64,000 nt of DNA from Verrucomicrobiota bacterium (GTDB lineage Bacteria; Verrucomicrobiota; Verrucomicrobiia; Verrucomicrobiales; Akkermansiaceae): positions 62,001 to 126,000 of the forward strand of contig JAFLEH010000012.1 of assembly GCA_017301995.1 (NCBI GenBank), read 5' to 3'. Of the stretch, positions 42,861-51,778 are shown one piece after another (the stretch's first letter is position 1; each line of letters opens with the position of its first letter). A program made the position numbers and the translations under genes. The notes below the pieces were generated by a model. That model did no database searches. It was not told the DNA's origin and saw nothing but the letters and a program-made list of their open reading frames with translations.

Positions 42861-45800
42861 ATGAATGCCAAATCTTTCTTTCCGGCACGGGTCATTGCGG
42901 CAATTGCCGCATCGTGGGGCATTTGTTGCCCGATGGCAGACGCGACCACGGTGGAGGCGCACTTCGCGTCACCTTCCACCGTGCCGGTCACCTCCGCCGG
43001 TTATTCGGCTGCGGGAAACGATGTGGCCATCAGCATTGGTTTCGCCCCTCCCACCGGAACCAGTCTCACCATCGTCAAGAACACGGGCCTGGCTTTCATT
43101 TCCGGCCAGTTCACCAACCTTGCCCACGGGCAGACGGTGAGCCTCACCCACAATGGCATCACCTATCCATTCTTCGCCAACTACTATGGCGGCACCGGAA
43201 ATGATCTGGTGCTGGAGTGGGCGTATCGCCAGCCAGTGTCGTGGGGTTCTAATGATTATGGTCAGCTTGGCAACGGCACCAATACTCGAAGCAGTGTTCC
43301 CGTCCTGGTGAACCAGACCGGAGTGCTTTCCGGAAAAACTGTTGTGGCAATTGACGGGACGGGTGGGCACGGCCTCGCGCTGTGTTCGGATGGCACGGTG
43401 GCAGCGTGGGGCTCCAACACAAATGGCGCGCTTGGCAATGGTGGCGCAAATAACAGCAACGTTCCCGTACTGGTGGACCAGACCGGAGTACTTTCCGGAA
43501 AAACCGTTGTGGCAATTGACGGAGGGGCCTCTGGCTACAGCCTCGCGCTTTGCGCCGATGGCACGGCGGCGGCGTGGGGCCGCAACGATTATGGTCAGCT
43601 TGGAAACGGCAGCGCATCTGACAGCAGCGTTCCCGTGCTGGTGAACCAGGCTGGAGTGCTTTCCGGAAATACCATTATGGCTATTGTGGCAGGAGGCTGC
43701 CACAGCCTCGCGCTTTGTGCGGACGGCACAGTGGCAGCGTGGGGTTGCAACAGTCATGGGGAGCTAGGCGACGGCGGCCCAAAACACAGCAGCGTTCCCG
43801 TGCTGGTAAATCAGACCGGAGTACTTTCCGGAAAAACAGTTGTGGCAATTGTCGCAGGAGCCAATCACAGCCTCGCGCTTTGCGCCGATGGCACGGTGGC
43901 GGCGTGGGGCCGCAACGATTATGGTCAGCTTGGCAACGGCGGCACATCTGACAGTAGCGTTCCCGTGCTGGTGAACCAGACCGGAGCACTTTCCGGGAAA
44001 ACCGTTGTGGGCGTCGCCGGGACATATATGCACAGCTTCGCGCTGTGTTCGGATGGCACGGTGGCGGCGTGGGGCCGCAACGATTATGGTCAGCTTGGCA
44101 ACGGCGGCACATCTGACAGTAGCGTTCCCGTGCTGGTGAACCAGACCGGAGCGCTTTCCGGAAGAACAGTTGTGGCAATTGACGGAGGCTCTGGCTATAG
44201 TCTAGCGCTTTGTTCGGATGGCGCGGTGGTAGCGTGGGGCCGCAACGATTATGGTCAGCTTGGCAATGGCACCACGACGAACAGCAGTGTGCCGGTGGCG
44301 GTTACCAACACGGGAGTGCTTTTCGGAAGAACTTTTGGGGCCATCGCCACCGGAGAGTTGTGTAATCGCGCTCTGGCTGCGCAGCCCCTGTCCTCCACCT
44401 GCACTCTATCCGCTTTATCGTTGGACACCGGAACGCTTAGCCCAGCCTTCGCATTCGGTACTTCCACCTACACGGCCAGCGTGCCACATGCCACCAACTC
44501 GCTCTCGATTTCACCCACAGCAACTGATTCAAAATCCTCCATAAAGGTGAATGGAGCGACAGTTACCTCAGGGTCCGCCAGTCAGAGTATTCCGCTCGCG
44601 GGCGACGATTGCACTGTAACAGTTCAGGTCACCGCCGAAGACGGAACGACTAAGACCTACACTGTTGGAGTAGTTTGGCAATCCAACGATTCCGCGTTGT
44701 CGAACCTGACGGTCAATACCGGAACTCTTACACCAGCGTTTGCGTGCGACACGACCTACTATCATGCCAGCGTCGGTTCGTCCACCAGCGCCATTACCGT
44801 CACCCCGACCTCCAACCACCCGAGGGCCTCCATTACCGTCAATGGCATCAACACGGTTTCTGGAAGCGGAAGAGTAGTCAGTCTGCTCACCGGAGCCAAC
44901 ACTATCGCGGTGCGGGTAAAGGCGGAGGATCCAGCCTTTGCCACCACTTACACGCTGACGGTTTTCCGTCCATCCGCCGTTTGCACGTTATCCTCGGTTT
45001 CATTGAGCGCCGGGACGCTGAGTCCAACCTTCGCATCCGGCACCCTGTCCTACACGGCGAGTGTCGCCAATGTCGCATCTTCGGTCCAAGTAGTCCCCAC
45101 GCTAACAGCAGCCACGGCCACCATGACCGTCAATGGCGTTGCGGTGGCATCCGGCGGTTCCGGAGTATCGGTTCCGCTGGCCGTGGGGAGCAACGCCATC
45201 ACGATATTCGTCACCGCCCAGGATGGAGTGACAACCAAGACCTACACGATCACCGTCACACGGCAAATGGATCTGGTGGCGAGCTTCACAAGCGCGGGCA
45301 CCATCCCCGCGACCGCCTCCTCCTATAACGCCACCGACAAGCGCGTGTTGCTGAGCCTCGGATTCGCTCCGCATATTGGTGCCAGCCTGACTCTGGTGAA
45401 AAATACCGGATTGGGTTTCTTCAATACCCGGTTTCTCAATCTCGCCCAAGGGCAAATCATCACGATGGCATACGGCGGCCAGATGTTTCGGTTTGTGGCC
45501 AACTACTATGGAGGGTCGGGCAACGATCTGGTCCTGCAATCGGCCGACTCCAAGGCTTACGCGTGGGGGGCCAACGGTTTCGGGCAGCTTGGCGATGGCA
45601 CGAGCGCAAACTCCGGTCTTCCGCTGGCGGTCTCCGTCTCCGGGCCGCTTCAGGGGAAAGTCATCCTCTCAACGGCGGTCGGGGCATCGCACAGCCTCTC
45701 ACTCTGCGGCGATGGAAGCGTTTGCGCGTGGGGGGCTAATATTTACGGCCAGCTTGGGAACGGCACCACTGAGAACCAGTCCACGCCCGCCGCCGTCGTT

Positions 45801-47138
45801 CAAACCGGGGTCCTCAATGGTAATAAGAGGGTCGTAGCGGTGGCCGCTGGTTACAACCACAGTCTGGCTCTTTGTTCCGATGGTTCGGTGGCTGCATGGG
45901 GTTTCAATAGTTCGGGCCAGCTTGGGAATGCTTCCACCAGCAATTCAAGCACCCCGGTGGCCGTCAAAACAACCGGCACCGCGCTTGCCGGCAAATCCGT
46001 GGTGGGTATCGCCGCAGGTGCCAACCACAGCCTCGCGCTTTGCTCGGATGGTACGGTGGTTGCCTGGGGAAACAACGCCTACGGCCAGCTTGGCAACAAC
46101 TCCACGGCCAACAGCAACGTGGCGGTCAACATCAGCACATCCGGTGATCTTGCGGGGCGCACCGCCATTGGCTTTGCGGCCGGTAGCGACCACAGCCTCG
46201 CGGTTTGCTTGGATGGCGCGTTGCTCGCTTGGGGCAGGAACAACTATGGGCAGCTTGGCAACGGGGGGACTACCAACAGCGGCGTTCCGCTTTCGGTGGA
46301 CATGTCGGATGCATTGGCGGGCAAAGTGGTTTCATCCGTGGCGGCGGGAGGTTGGCATGGTGTGGCCGCCTGCTCTGACGGCACCCTCGCCACATTCGGA
46401 CGCAATAACAACGGGCAGTTGGGCAATAACTCCACGGCGGATTCCTGGTATCCGGTGGCGGTGGTCACATCGGGCGCATTGGCCGGGAGAACGCCTGTGC
46501 TCTCCGGCGGCAGCAACGCCCACAGCCTGTCCCTCTGCTCTGACGGCACGTTGGCCGCATGGGGATCGAACAACAATGGACAGCTGGGGACCGGCACCAC
46601 GACAGCAAGTCCGGTTCCGGTCGCGGTAAGCACCTCCACCCTTGGAGCCGGGGCGCGTTTCTGTGGTCTTGCCACAGGATCGAGCGCCAGCCATGTTCTG
46701 GCCCTTGTCGCCACGCCCGCAGTCCAAGACCCCTATCAAGTCTGGGTGGCCACGCATTTTACCGATCCAGACGACCAATCCAATGCCACCGTGAGTGGCC
46801 CATCCGCAACACCGGCCAACGATGGCACTCCGAACCTGCTCAAATACGCGGCGGGCGTCCCACCGAAAGGGAGCGGCAGCATTGCCATTGCATATGGCGG
46901 AAGGGTATCCGATGGCCCCGCTGCCTACCTCACTCTCACTTTCCGCAAGAGCAAGTTGGCTACCGATGTCACCTATCAGGCCGAAGCCGGGGACTCGCTT
47001 GGTCCGGAAACATGGGAACCGGCGTCGGTCGTCGTGTCCCAAGTGGATCAGGGGGATCACTGGTTGGTCACCGTTCGCGACAGCGTGCCGATTGGAACTG
47101 GCAGCAGCCGTTTCATGCGCCTGCGTGTGACGCGCTGA
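42861..47138 (+). CDS. Exported RCC1-repeat / cadherin-like surface protein
   Basis: A 1425-residue exported protein. A signal peptide is followed by a beta domain (about 30-125) with SLTIVKNTGLAFISGQFTNL and FFANYYGGTGNDLVLEWA. Seven RCC1-type repeats follow with the unit WGRNDYGQLGNG...HSLALC.DG.VAAWG (about 126-525), then three cadherin-like beta-sandwich domains (about 515-800, TLSALSLDTGTLSPAFAFGT and NGATVTSG). The beta domain and an RCC1 block then appear a second time (about 810-1285), and a C-terminal domain starts DPYQVWVATHFTDPDDQS. The duplicated layout suggests an internal duplication. Two RCC1 units are nearly identical at the DNA level, 165 bp apart. The role is probably adhesion or surface structure. 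Confidence 0.85.
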   Translation: MNAKSFFPARVIAAIAASWGICCPMADATTVEAHFASPSTVPVTSAGYSAAGNDVAISIGFAPPTGTSLTIVKNTGLAFISGQFTNLAHGQTVSLTHNGITYPFFANYYGGTGNDLVLEWAYRQPVSWGSNDYGQLGNGTNTRSSVPVLVNQTGVLSGKTVVAIDGTGGHGLALCSDGTVAAWGSNTNGALGNGGANNSNVPVLVDQTGVLSGKTVVAIDGGASGYSLALCADGTAAAWGRNDYGQLGNGSASDSSVPVLVNQAGVLSGNTIMAIVAGGCHSLALCADGTVAAWGCNSHGELGDGGPKHSSVPVLVNQTGVLSGKTVVAIVAGANHSLALCADGTVAAWGRNDYGQLGNGGTSDSSVPVLVNQTGALSGKTVVGVAGTYMHSFALCSDGTVAAWGRNDYGQLGNGGTSDSSVPVLVNQTGALSGRTVVAIDGGSGYSLALCSDGAVVAWGRNDYGQLGNGTTTNSSVPVAVTNTGVLFGRTFGAIATGELCNRALAAQPLSSTCTLSALSLDTGTLSPAFAFGTSTYTASVPHATNSLSISPTATDSKSSIKVNGATVTSGSASQSIPLAGDDCTVTVQVTAEDGTTKTYTVGVVWQSNDSALSNLTVNTGTLTPAFACDTTYYHASVGSSTSAITVTPTSNHPRASITVNGINTVSGSGRVVSLLTGANTIAVRVKAEDPAFATTYTLTVFRPSAVCTLSSVSLSAGTLSPTFASGTLSYTASVANVASSVQVVPTLTAATATMTVNGVAVASGGSGVSVPLAVGSNAITIFVTAQDGVTTKTYTITVTRQMDLVASFTSAGTIPATASSYNATDKRVLLSLGFAPHIGASLTLVKNTGLGFFNTRFLNLAQGQIITMAYGGQMFRFVANYYGGSGNDLVLQSADSKAYAWGANGFGQLGDGTSANSGLPLAVSVSGPLQGKVILSTAVGASHSLSLCGDGSVCAWGANIYGQLGNGTTENQSTPAAVVQTGVLNGNKRVVAVAAGYNHSLALCSDGSVAAWGFNSSGQLGNASTSNSSTPVAVKTTGTALAGKSVVGIAAGANHSLALCSDGTVVAWGNNAYGQLGNNSTANSNVAVNISTSGDLAGRTAIGFAAGSDHSLAVCLDGALLAWGRNNYGQLGNGGTTNSGVPLSVDMSDALAGKVVSSVAAGGWHGVAACSDGTLATFGRNNNGQLGNNSTADSWYPVAVVTSGALAGRTPVLSGGSNAHSLSLCSDGTLAAWGSNNNGQLGTGTTTASPVPVAVSTSTLGAGARFCGLATGSSASHVLALVATPAVQDPYQVWVATHFTDPDDQSNATVSGPSATPANDGTPNLLKYAAGVPPKGSGSIAIAYGGRVSDGPAAYLTLTFRKSKLATDVTYQAEAGDSLGPETWEPASVVVSQVDQGDHWLVTVRDSVPIGTGSSRFMRLRVTR
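43240..44290 (+). repeat. Tandem ~165 bp coding repeats (RCC1 units)
   Basis: The block GGCGTGGGGCCGCAACGATT and its flanks recur in register. The copies near 43891-43999 and 44056-44164 are almost identical and exactly 165 bp (55 codons) apart; the others are diverged. This points to recent unit duplication or gene conversion. Confidence 0.8.
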
Positions 47139-47152
47139 CGGTCCGCAGAACC

Positions 47153-47413
47153 TCACGCCCTGAACCGTGGAGTTTCGCCGCGCCCCTTCCCCGTGGGTGG
47201 CCGGAGTCCGCGCCGTGGGTGGCGGATCCAGCAATAGTATTCCCGGAGCCGGTTGGCGGCCTCGTAGGCGTTGTCCACCTCGCGGGCGAACTCCTTATCG
47301 CGCTGCCGCCAGCGGTGCAGGGTCATTCTTGAGATTCCCGCATCGCCGGCCGCCATGCGCAAGGTGGCACCTTGGCGGAGGCGTTGCAGAACTCTTTGGC
47401 GACGAAGATCCAT
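47153..47413 (-). CDS. Small HTH protein
   Basis: An 86-residue basic protein starting MDLRRQRVLQRLRQGATLRM. The helix-turn-helix is AAGDAGISRMTLHRWRQRDK, followed by a helix (EVDNAYEAANRLREYYCWIR) and a Gly/Pro/Arg tail. The helix arrangement resembles terminase small-subunit or transposase-type HTH proteins. It is plausibly a leftover regulator or phage-type protein of the island. The upstream part of the longer frame reads as Arg/Pro-rich non-coding sequence, so I started at this ATG. Confidence 0.6.
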   Translation of the reverse strand: MDLRRQRVLQRLRQGATLRMAAGDAGISRMTLHRWRQRDKEFAREVDNAYEAANRLREYYCWIRHPRRGLRPPTGKGRGETPRFRA

Positions 47414-47760
47414 GCGGAGAAGATAGCGACTCCCCGCAGCCGTGGCAAGGTTGCCCCGACTCGCGCACACCGTTTCGAGTTCTCGCTGGGTTTGCCAGGG
47501 GCGGAAATCCCCCCTTCCGGAGGGGTGTGGGGATCGCGCGCTCGCAGCCGCGCGTGGGGCGTGTAACATCGGGCATGCGTGGAAAAATTCCGCCGTGAGT
47601 GCCCCCGGTCCAGATGCCAGCGCAAAGTCTTTCGCAAAAGTGAACGATCCCAGGCACCATCACCTCAAAAAAATACCGTGCAACGAACCGTGCAATAGGA
47701 CTGGCAAAAACCCGCATTTCGGTGCATTTCGAAGGTTTCCAAGGCACTCCGACTAACCAA
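47414..47760. other. Spacer with paired direct repeats near tRNA-fMet
   Basis: No supported gene. ACCGTGCAA occurs at 47675 and 47687 (12 bp apart), and GCATTTCG at 47714 and 47724 (10 bp apart). Paired short direct repeats beside a tRNA gene are what arm-type sites of tyrosine recombinases look like. A plus-strand frame ending HHHLKKIPCNEPCNRTGK then NPHFGAFRRFPRHSD could be the last residues of an integrase, but there is no preceding catalytic domain. Confidence 0.35.
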
Positions 47761-47762
47761 AG

Positions 47763-47796
47763 GAAAAGCCCCGAATCCTTTCGGAATCAGGGCTTT
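47763..47796 (-). terminator. Rho-independent terminator of tRNA-fMet
   Basis: Arms AAAGCCCTGATTCC and GGATTCGGGGCTTT (read on the minus strand, one mismatch) with a GAAA loop are followed by TTTTCC. It begins eight bases after the mature 3' end of the tRNA. Confidence 0.85.
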
Positions 47797-47803
47797 ATGG
47801 GAG

Positions 47804-47877
<74 letters not shown>

Positions 47878-47984
47878 GTTGGAACCATGCGCCTTGCGGC
47901 GCGGGGCGGGGATTCGAGCAGGCGGAGGGGCGTCGCGCAAGGAAAATCGGCGGAAATTTTCGAAATCCGTGGATTTTCCCGGTT

Positions 47985-48545
47985 TCAGCGGTTCATGAAC
48001 CAGAGGGTCAGGTTGAGCACGGTGGCGAAATTCACCCAGAGCAGGTAGGGAACGAGTAGTCCGGCGGCGGTGCGGTGGACGGCCGAAAACGTCTTGAGGG
48101 TGGCCACGATGGCGGCCAGCAGGAGGACGATCACCGCCAGCGCGAGGCCGGGGTTTTGGAGGCCGAAAAATGCCGGCGTCCATGCGGCGTTGAGGGTGAG
48201 TTGGGTCAGATAGAAGCCGAGCGGTCTGCGGTTCGCGCTCCAGCCGCCGTGTTTCCAGACCAGCCATGCGGCCACCGCCATCAGCAGATAGAGAACGGTC
48301 CACACCGGACCGAATACCCATGCCGGCGGGTTCCATGCGGGCTTTTCCAACATTTCATACCCTTCGCCGGGTGGCGTGAAGAACCCCAGGGCGGGTGCGC
48401 AGAAGGTCAGCGCGATCCACCCTAACAATCCAACCGCCGCGACCGGAGCGGAAGGCGACCACACGGGATCCGGCGGACCTTCTTCCGGCGGATCATCCCG
48501 AATTGTCGCCTTCCATGCCATGCGGGTCGATGTGTCGGACCGCAA
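47985..48545 (-). CDS. tspO: TspO/MBR family membrane protein
   Basis: A 186-residue five-helix membrane protein of the translocator/tryptophan-rich sensory family, which binds porphyrins and cholesterol-like ligands. The signature KPAWNPPAWVFGPVWTVLYL (about 85-105) is followed by WSANRRPLGFYLTQLTLNAA and AWTPAFFGL, then VPYLLWVNFATVLNLTLWF at the C-terminus. Bacterial homologues regulate photosynthesis or oxidative stress responses, and the role here is unknown. The first 24 residues are polar; an ATG beginning MAWKATI is an alternative start. The gene is seven bases from the stop of the following minus-strand gene. Confidence 0.93.
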   Translation of the reverse strand: MRSDTSTRMAWKATIRDDPPEEGPPDPVWSPSAPVAAVGLLGWIALTFCAPALGFFTPPGEGYEMLEKPAWNPPAWVFGPVWTVLYLLMAVAAWLVWKHGGWSANRRPLGFYLTQLTLNAAWTPAFFGLQNPGLALAVIVLLLAAIVATLKTFSAVHRTAAGLLVPYLLWVNFATVLNLTLWFMNR

Positions 48546-48551
48546 ATACTG

Positions 48552-49940
48552 TTAGGGTTTGGCCGCGGGCACCTTGATCTTGAGGTTGCGGAAATGGACC
48601 TGGTTGCCGTGGTCCTGGAGCAGGATGTGGCCTTCCTTCGCTTCGCCGAAGCCGGCGATCGGCTTGAACTTGCTGGTGGCGACCACATCGCGCCAGGCCT
48701 TGGAGCCGCGCTCGAATTCCACGGTTTTCACGCCGTTGAGCCAATAGGTCACATGGTTTCCGACGGAGCGGATCCGCGCGCGGTTCCACTCGCCGACGGG
48801 CGACACCTTTTTGTCGGCTGGCGCGGGGATGAGGTCGTAGAGCGAGCCGATGGTGCGGTTGCCGTCGCGGCCGAGTTTGGCGTCCGGGTGCTTTGCGTCG
48901 TCGAGAATCTGGAATTCCGGCCCGATGGACGAACCCGCGGCCTTGTTGAGTGTGGGATCCACGAAAATCTTGATGCCGCTGTTGGCGCCCGGTGTGATCT
49001 TGAAGTCCACGACCAATTCGAAGTCGGCGTATTTCCCGTGGGTGATGATGTCGCCACCGGCCGCCGCTTCGCCGCCACCGGTTTCGTTGACGATCAGTTC
49101 GCCGTTTTTCATCGACCAACCTGACTTGGGAAAATCATTGCCGCGCGCGCTGCGCCAGCCGGTGTTGGTTTTGCCGTCCCACAGCAGCTTCCATCCGTCG
49201 GCCTGCTCGGCGGCGCTCAGGGTGTTAGGCGCGGGAGCCGCGATCTCGGCGATGCGCAGGTTGCGCCAACGGACCTGGGTGCCGTCTTTCGATTTGTCAT
49301 TGCCGATGCCGTGGACCTGCAAGCCGATGAATCCGGCGGGCACGCGCGAGTCGATGACCGCCGCACACGGCGTGCCGTTGAAAATGGTCCGGATGGAATC
49401 GCCGATGGCTTCGACGCGCACCCTGTTCCAATCGTTTTGTTTGAACAGCTTTCGGCCCTGTTCGGTGAACGCTTTCCCTTCGCCACCCAGAATTCCCGGA
49501 TAGAGCCAGGCGCGGCCGGCTTCCTCGTAGATGCCCGCGCTCCACCAACGGTTCTGGGTCGGGTTGGGGTCGATCTCGATCTGATAGCCATGCACCCTGC
49601 CGGCGGGCACCTTGACGGTTTTTCCGGCCCAGACGAACTCGGTGGCCTTGTCGAATGCCTGGCTGCGGATCTGCACGCCGGAGTTCAGCTTGGGGTCCAC
49701 CTTGAACTCGTATTCGAGGATGAAATCGGCGTAGTCGCGCGGCGTGCAGAGAAACGTGTTGGCCGTGTTGAGGGTGGAGGTGCCTACGATGCAGCCGTCT
49801 TCAACCGAATAGGCGGCGTTGCCGCCCCGTTTGACCCAACCGTCGAGATTGGTGCCGTTGAACAGCGGGGTCCAGGATTCGGCGGCGAACGAAGCGCCGC
49901 AGAGGGCGAACGAAATCAAGGTGGAACGGATCGGGATCAT
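48552..49940 (-). CDS. Exported DUF1080 (3-keto-disaccharide hydrolase) protein, two domains
   Basis: A 462-residue exported protein with a signal peptide (STLISFALCGASFAA). Two DUF1080 concanavalin-like domains follow: WTPLFNGTNLDGWVKRGGNA near 25 and WKLLWDGKTNTGWRSARGND near 255. Both contain the family pattern (FILEYEFKVDPKLNSGVQIR; FELVVDFKITPGANSGIKIF) and a second conserved block (GYQIEIDPNPTQNRWWSAGI; GPEFQILDDAKHPDAKLGRD). Some members hydrolyse 3-keto-glycosides made by Gfo/Idh-type oxidoreductases, which are encoded nearby. Duplicated DUF1080 proteins are common in Verrucomicrobia and Planctomycetes. I chose the ATG three codons after a GTG that also reads through. Confidence 0.85.
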   Translation of the reverse strand: MIPIRSTLISFALCGASFAAESWTPLFNGTNLDGWVKRGGNAAYSVEDGCIVGTSTLNTANTFLCTPRDYADFILEYEFKVDPKLNSGVQIRSQAFDKATEFVWAGKTVKVPAGRVHGYQIEIDPNPTQNRWWSAGIYEEAGRAWLYPGILGGEGKAFTEQGRKLFKQNDWNRVRVEAIGDSIRTIFNGTPCAAVIDSRVPAGFIGLQVHGIGNDKSKDGTQVRWRNLRIAEIAAPAPNTLSAAEQADGWKLLWDGKTNTGWRSARGNDFPKSGWSMKNGELIVNETGGGEAAAGGDIITHGKYADFELVVDFKITPGANSGIKIFVDPTLNKAAGSSIGPEFQILDDAKHPDAKLGRDGNRTIGSLYDLIPAPADKKVSPVGEWNRARIRSVGNHVTYWLNGVKTVEFERGSKAWRDVVATSKFKPIAGFGEAKEGHILLQDHGNQVHFRNLKIKVPAAKP

Positions 49941-50023
49941 GGTATTCACGGTGGGCGGCTTTACGAACCGCTCGGGCCGCGCCTTTCACCGGCCTGCGCC
50001 CGGAATGTCCCGTGTTTGCGGGG

Positions 50024-50617
50024 TCAGCTTTGCAGGAGGCGGGAAATCGACCGCAGCACATCGACGCGGCCGTTTCCGGACTTGCTGGAGGTGACAATCA
50101 CCTCCGGCGGTTCGGGCCGCCATTTGGCGATCTCCGCCAGCATCAGGTCCACCGTCGCCCGGACCTTCGCGGGCGTGACCTTGTCCGCCTTGGTGTAAAC
50201 CAGCACATGGCGCACGCCGCAACCGTCCAGCCATTCGAGGAATTCCAGGTCGATCCGTTGCGGCGGGAGACGCGAGTCGACTAATACAAACACCCCCGCC
50301 AGGTTCTCCCGGCGTTCGATGTAGTCGCGGATCAGCTCGCTGAAGCCGAATTTCCGGTCCTTGGTCACTTTCGCGAATCCGTAGCCCGGCAAGTCCACCA
50401 GGCTCCAATCGTCGTTGATCACGAAGAAATTGATCATCTGGGTTTTTCCCGGCAGCGCGGAAACCTTGGCCAGCCCGTTGCGGTTGGTTAGAAGGTTGAT
50501 CATCGACGACTTTCCCACGTTGGAGCGTCCGACAAACGCGAACTCGCGGCGCATCCAGCCCGGGCAATGGTCGAGCGAGGGCGCGCTGGTCTGGAATTTG
50601 GCGGATTGGATCTTCAT
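50024..50617 (-). CDS. engB: Ribosome biogenesis GTPase EngB/YsxC
   Basis: An essential-type GTPase of 197 residues involved in large ribosomal subunit assembly. The G motifs are complete: G1 GRSNVGKSS, G2 KVSALPGKTQMINFF, G3 LVDLPGYGFAKV, G4 YTKADKV and G5 TSSKSG. The compact length and the LSRDYIERR-like switch region (RDYIERRENLAGVFVLVD) are family-typical. I started at MKIQSAKFQTSAPS; the longer frame adds a region without conservation. It is divergent from the CPBP protease gene. Confidence 0.96.
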   Translation of the reverse strand: MKIQSAKFQTSAPSLDHCPGWMRREFAFVGRSNVGKSSMINLLTNRNGLAKVSALPGKTQMINFFVINDDWSLVDLPGYGFAKVTKDRKFGFSELIRDYIERRENLAGVFVLVDSRLPPQRIDLEFLEWLDGCGVRHVLVYTKADKVTPAKVRATVDLMLAEIAKWRPEPPEVIVTSSKSGNGRVDVLRSISRLLQS

Positions 50618-50758
50618 GGCCCGGCCACAATGGACATTCCGCCACCACTTTGCCATCCGAAAATTCCGTGCCGGAAGGAAACCGGGATCAGACGTCGGCA
50701 CGCGGGGCGCGCCACGATTTCTATGGCAATTCCATCCGGAATCGGTAAAATGCGGGCC

Positions 50759-51778
50759 ATGCGCAACGAGGCGATCCGCGACTTTGTGAAAGTGTGGCTG
50801 TATTTGGCGGCCACGCTGGCGCTGGGCGCGGTGGTGACACCGTGGGTGTACAACATCGGCAAGGCGCTGGCGGAGGTCACGGCGGGAAAGCAAACGAACG
50901 GCGTGGTTGAGTGGCTGGCCGTGTGGTGCCGGAAAGAGGGTGTCGAGTGGTTTTTCAAATGGTCGTGGATTGGTTCGGCGGTGGTGCTTTTTCCGGTGTG
51001 GGTGATGTGGCTGAAGGTGGGACCGGGCGGCGGTGGGAGACGCGCGCCATGGTCGGTGCGGTTGCCCGGCGGCGGCGCGCGGGGCGATGGCGGCCAGGAA
51101 CTGGTGCTGCGGCGCGGCGATTTCCGCGACGGGCTGAAAGGCGCCGCGGTGACGATGGCGCTGGTGGTTTTGCTAGGGATCGCGCTGATCCAGGCGGGAG
51201 CGTTCGGTTGGCGTGGGGTTGGGGCTTCGGCGTTTTCGTCGTTGTGGAAGCTGCTGCCGGTTTCGCTGGCGATGGCCGTGCTGCAGGAGGTGCTGTTCCG
51301 CGGGTTCGCGCTTGGGGTGTTTCTGCGGACCATGCGGCCGGGAGCGGCGATTCTGGCGGCGGCATTGCTGTATGCGGTTGTCGGCTGTCTGGTGCCGTCA
51401 CCGGGGTTGCTGGTGGGAAATCCCGAGGGGTCACAGGTTGGTTTTGAGGTGCTGGCCGGGCAGATCGTGCGTCTGTCGGATCCGTGGATCATCGTGGGAG
51501 TGCTGCTGCCGTGGCTCGCGTTTGGCGGGGTGCTCGGATTCGCCCGCTGGCGGACCCGCTCGCTGTGGCTGCCGGTGGGATTGCACGCGGGATGGCTATT
51601 CGCCAACGGGATGTTTCTTGCGGTGGCGCTGCCGCTCAACCAGCCGGATCCGATCGCCCGGGTGCTCGTGGGCGCCACGCTGCGCGACGGGTTGATTCCG
51701 CTGCTGGCGGTGGCCTTGGCGGGAATCGTCCTTCATTTCATGACTCCCGCGGCGGAGCCCGATCATGGCGAAGGGTGA
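50759..51778 (+). CDS. CPBP intramembrane metalloprotease-like protein
   Basis: A 339-residue membrane protein with about eight helices. The CPBP/CAAX-protease core is recognisable in LAMAVLQEVLFRGFALGVFL, where the usual EExxxR reads QExxxR, and in LWLPVGLHAGWLFANGMF, which supplies the second motif His. Loss of the first Glu could reduce or abolish catalysis. An ATG three codons earlier is an equally good start. The gene overlaps comF by 14 bases, so the two are co-transcribed. Bacterial members process peptides or act in immunity, and no target is evident here. Confidence 0.78.
   Translation: MRNEAIRDFVKVWLYLAATLALGAVVTPWVYNIGKALAEVTAGKQTNGVVEWLAVWCRKEGVEWFFKWSWIGSAVVLFPVWVMWLKVGPGGGGRRAPWSVRLPGGGARGDGGQELVLRRGDFRDGLKGAAVTMALVVLLGIALIQAGAFGWRGVGASAFSSLWKLLPVSLAMAVLQEVLFRGFALGVFLRTMRPGAAILAAALLYAVVGCLVPSPGLLVGNPEGSQVGFEVLAGQIVRLSDPWIIVGVLLPWLAFGGVLGFARWRTRSLWLPVGLHAGWLFANGMFLAVALPLNQPDPIARVLVGATLRDGLIPLLAVALAGIVLHFMTPAAEPDHGEG

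Noticed and set aside
47163..47598. Plus-strand frame opposite the small HTH gene
   Set aside because: It is the antisense of a better-supported minus-strand gene and of GC-rich spacer; its composition is Arg/Pro/Ala-rich.
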